Assembly: GCF_024584805.1 (NCBI RefSeq)
Contig: NZ_CP075715.1
Location: 7,901,557 to 7,965,264, forward strand
Length of the DNA stretch: 63,708 nt
From: Streptomyces sp. FIT100
GTDB lineage: Bacteria > Actinomycetota > Actinomycetes > Streptomycetales > Streptomycetaceae
Reading direction: 5' to 3'
This document shows, one piece after another, positions 36,861-45,043 of this stretch. Made by a program: the position numbers and the translations under genes. A model generated the notes under the pieces. The model did no database searches, had not been told where the DNA came from, and saw nothing but the letters and a program-made list of their open reading frames with translations. The first letter of the stretch is position 1. The number at the start of each line of letters is the position of its first letter.

Positions 36861-37214
36861 CTACTGATAGGTAACTGTGCCGGTAACCGTGACATTATCG
36901 AACGTGCGGTCCCCGTTGCTGATCAAGACGGTGTAGGGCACGGCCTCGCGGTCCGTTTTGGTGGCTGCGATAAGGAGGAAAGTAGTGGTTTCCTGGATTC
37001 CCGCAACAGTGATCTTGCTGGGATAGTCGGCTGGTTTCACTGTTTCGAGAGAATAGTCGAACATGGAGCCGGATGCGCCTATGAGTGAAAGTTTCGTCAG
37101 GGCTGTATTGTTGGCGAGTTTCCACTCAAGGGTGAAAGTGTCCTGCGTTTCCGCCTCGACGATTTTGCCAGTATTTTTCGTGGCATAGAAATCTGTAATG
37201 ATTTTGTTGGCCAT
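36861..37214 (-). CDS. small Ig-like single-module protein (117 aa)
   Basis: A 117-aa protein that appears to consist of one Ig-like beta-sandwich module and nothing else: IITDFYATKN at the start, TFTLEWKLANNTALTKLSLI in the middle, FDNVTVTGTVTYQ at the end. The same three landmarks occur in the same order inside the 558-aa and 696-aa neighbours. ATG 37214 with AAGGAA about 8 nt upstream. No export signal. It could be a free subunit that packs against the larger proteins in strand-swapped or repetitive fashion. That is inference from shared architecture. Confidence 0.75.
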   Translation of the reverse strand: MANKIITDFYATKNTGKIVEAETQDTFTLEWKLANNTALTKLSLIGASGSMFDYSLETVKPADYPSKITVAGIQETTTFLLIAATKTDREAVPYTVLISNGDRTFDNVTVTGTVTYQ

Positions 37215-37361
37215 GAGGGATTCCTTGCGATTCCTGAGCAGGGAAAGACTGAAAGAATGGGGGCTGTGAGCAGGTCGCGGCGATTGCTCTCACCCTCGGG
37301 TGCCGGACCGGCCGTGGGTCCGTGGTGGGCTGCAACTGGTCCGGCATCTGCATCAACGGTT

Positions 37362-39038
37362 CTAGCGGTGCGGAGGCGGGGGGAGTCTCGGGTCACTGAC
37401 TGAGGCGGTGAGGGAGGCTTTGAGGGTGGCTTTTCCCTTCCAGTTGTTCCAGGCATCATTGGGCGTGATGGTGACCTCGGTGTTGGGGGGCAGGCGCAGG
37501 CCGACCGGTGTGGTCTTGGCAGGGTTGGCGTACAACGGATACTGGGTGTTTCCGACTGAGATTGTTAATCCGGCATCCCCTCCCGTCGGGTCGTATCCGT
37601 CAATGGAACTGAAACCGACGAGGATGTGACGGTCGCCCTTTTCTGCTTTCTGGATGATGGTTTGAGTTCGTGTAGGCGTGTTGGTGTCCAATTTGCAGAC
37701 GACGGGAGGCGTGTAGTCAGGTTTGTTGAGGTTGAGGGTTCCGTTCACCGTGACGTCATGGAACTTGACCGACTGGTTGGCTACGTCGATGACGGTTTCC
37801 ATAACGTGGGACAAGCCATCCTCGGCGAAGGCCTCGAGAGCGTAAGCCGCCCTTTTTTCAAGAATCATCGTATCCTGGTTCTTAGCGCGTGCAGCTGGCG
37901 TTGGAGTAGTGTCATCTCCGGGTTTGTAGAGCGCGTACTCCTTGACATTGTCCGCAGACCAGACGAGCCTTCCACGCTGTCCGGCCTGAACCTGGGTGCG
38001 TTCGCTGCTGAAGTTGCCGAAGGAGAATCCCGCACCCATTTTTTGCACCGTCAGGCAAGTGTCAATACTGTACGTCAGTACATTTTTATTGCTCACCATT
38101 CTGTTCGTGAACTCGACTACGGCGAGCTCGGCGTATCCCGCGGTGCGGCTGATATTTACGCCAACTAGATCGATCTGGAGTGTGTCCCCGGGCTTCAGCG
38201 CTACCGTTTTTCCGGTTTTCACCGTAATCCCGATGATAGGCTTGAACTCCTTATTCTTGAGTTGGCCGTCGCGATCGTCCTCGGTGTAGGAGTTTTGGAG
38301 TTGGAAGTTGGTGCTGGGTAGAGTGGAACTTTTGTATACTGCAGTTTCGCAGAGAGACTTCTCGCCTGTGCCTACTAGCGCGTAGAGGGCGACGCGGACC
38401 ACGGACACGGCGGCCGCCGTGCCATTTGTTATTTTGAGTCGGATATTGTTGGGCTTGCCCGCATAAATGGGCTGGGGATTGCCACCCTCTTTTTCCGGGA
38501 TTCCTTGCAGGGAGTACGTCAGGAGCTTGGGCTCTACGGGTGGCCCCTTGGGCGCATTTGTGGCAGGCGCCACCGCCTGAGTGCCGGTGGACAGGAATGT
38601 TTTGTGCGGATCATTCGACAGCGGGACCTGTATGTGCCCTTCCCCGCTGTTCGGGAAGAGGTTGGCTGCGGCGTCGTGCTGCACGATGAAGGTGCCGGTA
38701 CGGTCTGCCTGGCTGTCGGGAGGGCTGTAGACGTCAATACCCTTGAGGTCCACCTGGGCTAACTCGCCGGGAGCGAGCGTCCCCGTCGACTGGATATGGA
38801 AATAGGCGACAGGCTGGTTCTGAGTTCCTACGGTATTGGTGTCGTTTCCCTGTGTGACCGTGAATTCCTGTTGTGATCCCACCCCGGAGGTGACCTCACA
38901 GGTGAGACCGGCAGGAAACGTTCTTGAACCTGTTACAGGCTCTCTGGAGGCGTCGGGATTCATAATCAGTGGGAAAGCCTCGTTTCCCGGGTACGGTGTG
39001 GGGTCATACCCGTCAGGAAAGGTACCTTGATCACTCAT
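37362..39038 (-). CDS. 558-aa protein with Ig-like module, low-G+C cluster
   Basis: A 558-aa protein of unknown function. The N-terminal half contains two beta-rich segments reminiscent of bacterial Ig-like or CARDB-type domains (VAYFHIQSTGTLAPGELAQV; NIRLKITNGTAAAVSVVRVA). Residues about 345-440 are the module shared with its neighbours (GRLVWSADNVKEYALYKPG ... FHDVTVNGTLNL). Two TTA codons are in frame (37566-37568 and 38760-38762). I chose ATG 39038 (MSDQGTF) because GGAG lies 9 nt upstream; the frame is open to 39050. No signal peptide. Confidence 0.78.
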   Translation of the reverse strand: MSDQGTFPDGYDPTPYPGNEAFPLIMNPDASREPVTGSRTFPAGLTCEVTSGVGSQQEFTVTQGNDTNTVGTQNQPVAYFHIQSTGTLAPGELAQVDLKGIDVYSPPDSQADRTGTFIVQHDAAANLFPNSGEGHIQVPLSNDPHKTFLSTGTQAVAPATNAPKGPPVEPKLLTYSLQGIPEKEGGNPQPIYAGKPNNIRLKITNGTAAAVSVVRVALYALVGTGEKSLCETAVYKSSTLPSTNFQLQNSYTEDDRDGQLKNKEFKPIIGITVKTGKTVALKPGDTLQIDLVGVNISRTAGYAELAVVEFTNRMVSNKNVLTYSIDTCLTVQKMGAGFSFGNFSSERTQVQAGQRGRLVWSADNVKEYALYKPGDDTTPTPAARAKNQDTMILEKRAAYALEAFAEDGLSHVMETVIDVANQSVKFHDVTVNGTLNLNKPDYTPPVVCKLDTNTPTRTQTIIQKAEKGDRHILVGFSSIDGYDPTGGDAGLTISVGNTQYPLYANPAKTTPVGLRLPPNTEVTITPNDAWNNWKGKATLKASLTASVSDPRLPPPPHR

Positions 39039-39160
39039 ATCAATCTCCACGTAGAGAGCTTCTTCGATAAAGCCGGATAGTCGCGTACGGATGATTCGGC
39101 GAGGGTGCGCAACGGTACAAAATCCGACCTGGGAAAGTTAAGACGATCCCAGTTTGCTTT

Positions 39161-40861
39161 TCAAGTAGCCTGAACAGTGAACGTGATTTCGCAGGGCTCG
39201 TAACCAGGGATCGTGGCTTTGAGAACATGATTTCCCACAGGCCAGCCGTTCGTCTCGGCATGCTTGAAACGCTGGTCCCATGAATTTTTGGCCACCGAGA
39301 ATTCCCTCGGCTGCCCGTTGCAGGTGTCTTCAATTTGCACAGACGTTGCATTCGAATTTCCCGGTATGCTCCCCTCGAGTGTGAAGTACTGTCCGTGAAT
39401 TGTGGCACCATTCTGCGGAGTCTGGATTTCAAGTCCACGTGGCCCCGTCACCGTGAAGGATATACTGTTCTCCTGATAGGGATTATTGGCAGTTGCGAAG
39501 ATCTTGTGCTTCCCGATTTCCCATTCTTTGCTGGGGTAAGTCCAGGTGGTTATAGAACCCGTTGTGGTGGTATTTACGATAATCGGCTGCGAAGGCTTAC
39601 CGTCTACGATGTCCGTGATGGTGACCGATTTGGTGCCGCTGAACGCCCCGCCATCCAGTGATACCTTCTCCGGTTCGAGCGACACTCCCTCCTGTGGGTG
39701 CGTGAACCGGAGTGGGTTGTCCCTGGCGGTCTCCATGATGAACGTGACCGTCGCCGGGTGCTCGGATTTCTGATTGCCGGCCTGGGCGAAAGCTGTAATG
39801 GAGTGTTCAATTCCAGTGTCGCTATATTTCCATCCCGGATCGAGGCGCCAGGTATAAGAATCGCTGTTGCTGGCGGGTTCGAGGACAGCGTCTATTTCTC
39901 CCGTGGACTGCTGAGGGTCGATGATGAAAACTCGGTCGCACGGGCTGTTGACATCCCCTTGGAGCTGGGGAAGATTGTACGGAGTATAGTGACCGGTTTG
40001 CAGCACACTCGGATCCGGATGTGAAATGGTGATCGCGCCAGGCGGCAGCTCTCGGACCTCGAATGTGCGCTGAACAGGATCTGATGATTTTTCCGGGTTC
40101 TTGGCCCTTGCGGTAATGGTGTAACGTCGATTCGCTACCCACCCGCCTTCGGGCGGGTCTGCGGTCCAGGTGCCGTACACCGGATCGTCTTTTCGGACGG
40201 TCAGTGAACTTCCGCCTTGTACTACGATTTCGATGTTCTTGACGATTCCTCCATAACCGCCCGTAAGCCGACTCTTTGGGCTGAGCGTCATGTCGTCCTT
40301 CCAGGGAACGTTCACTGTGATCGAAGGTTCCGCGGAACTTCCCGTGAATTTCCTGCCGGAGGCGGCCGACTCTTTGTTGTCCAATTTTGCAATCGCGGTC
40401 ACCGTGTAATTCGTGCCCACGACCCAGCCATCCTCGGCCCAGCCATCACCAACTTTGGGCGTATAGTGCCAGCGCATCCTCGTAGGATCCTGCTTGACAG
40501 GCTCCACCGTGGCGTCGACGGTAACCGTCTTCGGTTGACCTTTTCCGTCGTCGGCCGTGATGGTAAGTCGGACGTTGTCGCCAGGCAGCGAATTCGGGGA
40601 GAAATAGCCTTCCACCGGTGTATCACTGTTCAGCGTGTCTACGTGATCCGGTGGTGTTGTGAAAATAGGGGTTCCAGGTGCGCCCACAGTGCGATAGGCG
40701 AGCCCGATGTAGCTATCGAGTTTCCGCGGCTCATTGCTGACATTCTGGATCAGTACCTGCATGTTCCCTTTCTTGCCCGGCGCAAGCGGAACAAGTGGGT
40801 CGGCCTTGAATCGCATGGCCCAGTTCTTATTGTGATAGCGCATGGGGGTGTTATCTGGCAT
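39161..40861 (-). CDS. 566-aa protein of tandem Ig-like repeats, low-G+C cluster
   Basis: A 566-aa protein made largely of about five tandem beta-sandwich units. Each ends in a similar segment, W-x-G-x-x-Y/H-x-I/V-x-A-x-A: GWVVGTNYTVTAIAK, GWVANRRYTITARAK, GIEHSITAFAQ, EWEIGKHKIFATAN and GWPVGNHVLKATI. The N-terminal unit contains GKKGNMQVLIQNVSNEPRKL. No signal peptide or anchor is seen, so it is unlike typical secreted Ig-repeat adhesins. It is the first gene of the minus-strand block, and its start at 40861 is probably near the block's promoter. Function unknown; a scaffold or binding role is a guess. Confidence 0.78.
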   Translation of the reverse strand: MPDNTPMRYHNKNWAMRFKADPLVPLAPGKKGNMQVLIQNVSNEPRKLDSYIGLAYRTVGAPGTPIFTTPPDHVDTLNSDTPVEGYFSPNSLPGDNVRLTITADDGKGQPKTVTVDATVEPVKQDPTRMRWHYTPKVGDGWAEDGWVVGTNYTVTAIAKLDNKESAASGRKFTGSSAEPSITVNVPWKDDMTLSPKSRLTGGYGGIVKNIEIVVQGGSSLTVRKDDPVYGTWTADPPEGGWVANRRYTITARAKNPEKSSDPVQRTFEVRELPPGAITISHPDPSVLQTGHYTPYNLPQLQGDVNSPCDRVFIIDPQQSTGEIDAVLEPASNSDSYTWRLDPGWKYSDTGIEHSITAFAQAGNQKSEHPATVTFIMETARDNPLRFTHPQEGVSLEPEKVSLDGGAFSGTKSVTITDIVDGKPSQPIIVNTTTTGSITTWTYPSKEWEIGKHKIFATANNPYQENSISFTVTGPRGLEIQTPQNGATIHGQYFTLEGSIPGNSNATSVQIEDTCNGQPREFSVAKNSWDQRFKHAETNGWPVGNHVLKATIPGYEPCEITFTVQAT

Positions 40862-41581
40862 CTGGAATCGTGCCTTTCATGTGTAAATTGACTGAGGGAT
40901 GCTGTGGCTGGACTCACCGATTTCCAACCGCATAAGCCAGCACGGAAAGCAGGGAAACAGTCGAGAAGGTGTCCGCTGTAACCGTCGGGTGACTGAAGAA
41001 GCAACAGGCCCGCAGACCTCTGTTGTGGTGGCCGCCGCGGTAGGTGCGGTCCGTAAGGACGAGGATCTGCCGGGGCAGGCAGGCTTGGATCACACCGTGA
41101 GCCGGGCCGGCTGTCAGATCGTGGGTGCGTCTGGGCGGGGCTCTCGAATACTGGATCGCGGCGCCGTCCAGTTTGAGGAACTTGTTGGGTCGTGGCCCTG
41201 GAGTGCATCCAGGAGATTGGGCGCCTGCTCAGGCGCCAGGTCCACGGTCTCGCTCATGTACCGGCCGGCCGTCGCCGTGGGCACCGCGAATCCTGCGCCG
41301 ACCTGGGCGAGTTTTTGTTCTTGCGTAGATGCACCAGTGCCAGCAGGGCTCGCTGGAAGCAGCCGAGCATGCGCCAGTGGGAGCTCAGCTCACGCCTTCG
41401 AGCACAGATGGGCCACGAGACGTGCTCCACCACCTCGTGGGGGGCTTCGAGCATGGCAGGATGCGGGACCAACAGGGCGTCTGTGTGGGCGAGTTGGTGA
41501 GTAGGATCACCAACGAAGGGATCAGGATCCCTGCTGGGCCGCAGATGTATCAGGGCTGCCGCAGCAGTGCCTACTCGACTT
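40862..41581. other. intergenic upstream of the cluster
   Basis: The first ~60 bp upstream of 40861 are A+T-richer (CAATTTACACATGAAAGGC on the coding strand) and may hold the promoter of the block. The rest is high-G+C without a convincing gene. Confidence 0.5.
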
Positions 41582-41614
41582 CCAGGGCTGTGGCACATTA
41601 CGCCACAGCCCTGG
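41582..41614 (-). terminator. hairpin terminator after the M4 protease
   Basis: Perfect 13-bp inverted repeat, CCAGGGCTGTGGC at 41582-41594 and its complement at 41602-41614, with a 7-nt loop. It lies 10 nt beyond the stop of the minus-strand protease gene. Confidence 0.8.
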
Positions 41615-41624
41615 TACACCTGTT

Positions 41625-42689
41625 TTACGCGATGGTGATGCGTACGTTCTGCCATGCATCGAGTACGGCTTGGACTTCTTCTCCGTCGCCGTAGAGAGTT
41701 CGCGCTGTGGCTGCCGTCAGCTGTGCGAAGTCGGTGAAGCCGGCACCGGGGGCCAGCGCACTGCTGGTGAGGGTGGTGTACCAGATCATTCCGGCGCGTT
41801 CCCAGGCGTGGCCGCCGAGGGTCGTGGCCAGATGGTAGAAGGCATGGTTGGGGATACCGGAGTTGATGTGCACGCCGCCGTTGTCACGGGAGGTCTGCAC
41901 ATAGTCGTCCATGACGGCGGGTTGGGGGTCCTTGCCGAGCTGCGGGTCGTCGTAGGCGGTGCCCGGGGCGGCCAGGGAGCGCAGGCCTTTGCCGGCCACC
42001 GCTGGGGTGAACAGGCCCGAGCCGATCAGCCAGTCGGCCTGGTCTGCGGTCTGCCCGAGAGCGTACTGCTTGACCAGGGAGCCGAAGACGTCCGAGACGG
42101 ACTCGTTGAGAGCCCCCGGCTGGCCGAAGTACTTCAGATTCGCCGTGTACTGGGTCACCCCGTGGGCCAGTTCGTGGCCGACGATGTCCAGTGGGATGGT
42201 GAAGTCGCGGAAGTGACCGCCGTCGCCGTCTCCGAAGACCATCTGCTCGCCGTCCCAGAAGGCGTTGTTGTACTTCTCGCCGTAGCGGACAGTCGCGTTC
42301 AGCGGCAGCCCGGCGCCATCGATGGAGCGGCGGCCGTAGACCTTGGAGTACAGGTCGAAGGTGGCGGTGAGCCCGGCGTGAGCACGTACGGCAGTGTCGT
42401 CCGCCAGGACTCCAGCCGTCCCGATGTGTATCTCCACCCCTGGGGCTCTCCTCTGGTGCGCCGCATCGTAGACCGTGCAGCGTGGAGTGCCGGAGACCTC
42501 GCTGGCCGGCATGGCCGTCGGCCCGCACACGGTGGCGATCTGACGCCGGGTGCGGTGTACGGCATCGTGCTCGAGAGTGCGCCGCGCTCGCGCGGTGACC
42601 ACGGGATCCTCGCTCTCGAGGAGTCGCTCGAGTATGTGGGGAGGAATAACTGCACAGACAGGAGCAACGGGGTGCATGACAGCGTTCAT
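41625..42689 (-). CDS. protealysin-like M4 metalloprotease
   Basis: A 354-aa zinc metalloprotease of the thermolysin (M4) family. The zinc motif HELAHGVTQY has His172 and His176 with catalytic Glu173; the third zinc ligand is Glu196 in NESVSDVFG; the proton-donor His is His274 in GGVHINSGIPNHAFY. There is no signal peptide. Instead the short propeptide begins VIPPHILERLLESEDPVV, the layout of protealysin-like proteases, which are often intracellular and paired with an emfourin inhibitor gene. I see no emfourin gene next to it. It lies beside the low-G+C block but has normal Streptomyces base composition, so a functional tie is possible but unproven. Confidence 0.88.
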   Translation of the reverse strand: MNAVMHPVAPVCAVIPPHILERLLESEDPVVTARARRTLEHDAVHRTRRQIATVCGPTAMPASEVSGTPRCTVYDAAHQRRAPGVEIHIGTAGVLADDTAVRAHAGLTATFDLYSKVYGRRSIDGAGLPLNATVRYGEKYNNAFWDGEQMVFGDGDGGHFRDFTIPLDIVGHELAHGVTQYTANLKYFGQPGALNESVSDVFGSLVKQYALGQTADQADWLIGSGLFTPAVAGKGLRSLAAPGTAYDDPQLGKDPQPAVMDDYVQTSRDNGGVHINSGIPNHAFYHLATTLGGHAWERAGMIWYTTLTSSALAPGAGFTDFAQLTAATARTLYGDGEEVQAVLDAWQNVRITIA

Positions 42690-44479
42690 GGATCACATGG
42701 CCTTTCCCATGCCGACGATTGCCTTCCGGCCGGCTCTGGCTTGCAGTTGGGCATCGGTCGCCGCTGCACCTGCTGGAAGCTGTGTCAGGTCTCCGCCTGG
42801 ACGAGGCCCTTCGGGAACGGTGGGCTGCAGACATACCGCTCGTGCAGGTGAAGGCATGAGCGGATCTGATTGCAAGCGATCTGTCGGATGTCCGCCAGGA
42901 GCTGCTGGAACCCACGTCTGACAGCCTGGCGCGATCGCCCAGGGCAATGGCCTGGACGTTGAACGCCGTCCTCGGCGCGACCTGCGGTTCGGATCATGGA
43001 TCCCTGCATACCGACCGGACCGGAATCCCGTGGCGTCGCCTCCCGCACGACGCCGCCCCAGGGAGCCCGCCCACGGGGCCGTGGTCCAGCCGGCCCCTCC
43101 CAACCTCGGTTTGAGGAGCTGAGGTGGGAGGAGTTGAGGTGGAGAGCGGGGCTTGTCCGCCGGGCGCGGATGCGGGTGGGAGACGTCGACGGCACGCTGA
43201 TGGGCGCCGGTTACTCCCGGCAGCCGCGGTAGGGGCATCCTCAGCGTGCCGTCGTCGCTTGGCAGTCCTTGCCGGCCCGGCAGCGCACACCGGCTGAGGC
43301 CAGAAGCCGATGATTGCCGTGGTGCGGGCCGCGCGGATGCCGTGGTGAGGGCCGGCGGCGCGGGCGAGGCCCAAGACGTTCGTGATCCCCGACGGACGCT
43401 GCTGCCCATCGGCCGTATTGCTGCCGACCGCCCGTACTGCTCCGGAAAACAGAAGAAGCACAGCTCGCGGCCAGGTCCGGCGTCGGAATCGCTATCACGA
43501 GTTTCACCACCCCCGCCCGCAGCGCGCGGTCGGCCAATCTGGATAGGGCCTGCTCTCTGATCTCTGAGGAGACCTCAGCGAGCTTCTTGAGAGCGGGCTG
43601 ATGAGGTGACGGCGGGGCGTGACAGATGAGGCTCCTCGGGTGTTGAGCGAGGTATTCGGCGTCTCAGCCTTCAGCCAAGTGGGCACGTGGCCTGCCACAC
43701 GCGCTGCTCGAGCAGGCCACCCGTGCTGCTTGTCACCTGTGAGGGAGATCGCCGCAGGATTCCGGATCGAGAAGCGACCGCCCCTGCCTATGCACACCGC
43801 GTGGTTTCGCTCCTCGCGGCCGAGGCCCCCTCGCCCTTGCCCGCGCCCTGCGCCGTCAAGCCGAGCCGGAGTACGTTCTGGTCGGACGGGGACGAGAGGC
43901 GAACTGCTTTCGTACTCGCCCGCGCCGCCGGCCCGACGGTGGATACCGCCGCTGCCCGCATCCACTGGACCATCACCGCGTGTGAACGCTTGAGGATCCC
44001 GGCCCTGGCGGACAAAGCGCAGGAAGGGGCAGCGGGACCTGCCGCATGCCGTCCACACAGCAGTGCGGCAGCGAGCTGAGCCCCCCGCCAGACCGCCGCC
44101 GATCCGTCCGGAACCCCCAGGGGGTCTCGCCACGCCATCCGGAGTCTTCTATGCCCTCCGGCAGGGCGCATCCTCTTTGGGGGAGCAATTTCGCGGGGGA
44201 CATGACCTGCTGTGCCAAGACCCCGGAGTGAAAGTTTCACCCCCGAGTCATCGGCTGGTACAACCCCGTGGATGTACGGAGTTGGCACCGTGAATCTAAT
44301 GTCTTGATTTAATGTGACATGCTGGCTTCTTTGTGTCAAGCGAGGCATGAGCGGGCGACTGTCCAAGTCCGCTGCACGTAACAGGAGTTCACCTCGCTCA
44401 TCGAACGGCATGCGGGCTGGTGGAGGGCGCTGGGGACGTGGCGTTGCGGCGCCTGTCTGATGAGGGCTCAACCCTCCGG
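42690..44479. other. 1.8 kb without a recognisable gene
   Basis: No frame gives a convincing protein on either strand. Around 43095-43145 a short GAGGAGCTGAGGTGG-type repeat occurs. A+T-rich sequence at 44270-44340 (GTGAATCTAATGTCTTGATT) is probably non-coding regulatory DNA. The remainder looks like decayed sequence. Confidence 0.45.
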
Positions 44480-45000
44480 CGGGGACATGCGGAGACGTGT
44501 GGGACGTGCAGTACCGCACTCCAGCAGTTCGGCGCGCAGCCCATTACCTGGCTGGAGGACACCCAACTGAGCCGGCTCGCCGTACATGTGGACCGGACGG
44601 CGGAGAAGGCCACGGGTTCCGTCTTCCTGCACGGTGCCGCCGGCTTCGGGCCGCTTCGGGTCGGCCTGGTGGTGCCGTCGCCCTGGACACCACCGCCAAA
44701 GTGCGGGCCACGATCACCGTCGGCCTGGCAACCGCTGCCGGTGACCGGACGATGGTCTTCAGCCTGGTGGCCGACGGCAGTAAATTCAAGGGAACCTGGG
44801 TGGCAGAGCCACCGATTGGGCCTCGCGATCTCGGCCAGATCCTGTCCGCTGGATCCCTCCCGGCCGGACTGGACGAGGTGCTGTCTTTGATGCCTTTCCG
44901 CATCCAGTCGGTCACGCTCACTGTCGACCCGGCCGGCGGGGCAAAAAGCCTGGTGGCCAGAACGGAAGGCAACAGCTCGTTCGCTGCCGTACTCGTCTGA
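44480..45000 (+). pseudogene. fragment resembling a DUF6603-associated beta domain, frameshifted
   Basis: Two adjoining frames make sense together. About 44520-44670 reads LQQFGAQPITWLEDTQLSRL, then SVFLHGAAGFGPLRVGLV. From about 44680 to 45000 another frame reads VRATITVGLATAAGDRTMVF, SKFKGTWVAEPPIG, then AGSLPAGLDEVLSLMPFRIQ. The G-x-W ... I/L-x-x-L ... LP ... SV pattern is one I associate with beta-repeat domains found with DUF6603. A frameshift near 44675 separates the halves and no good start is visible, so I call a remnant. It may be a leftover of a second copy of the 24-41 kb system. Confidence 0.5.
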
Positions 45001-45043
45001 TTTCGCGTCAGGTTCACGTAAACGGTAAGAAACTGGTGATCGT

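Noticed and set aside
23935..40861. Extracellular contractile injection system or phage tail cluster
   Set aside because: I see no sheath, tube, baseplate, AAA ATPase or tape-measure-like gene; the proteins are Ig-like, DUF6603-like or unknown.
41890..42851. Plus-strand frames opposite the M4 protease
   Set aside because: They are antisense shadows; the protease frame carries all the catalytic motifs.
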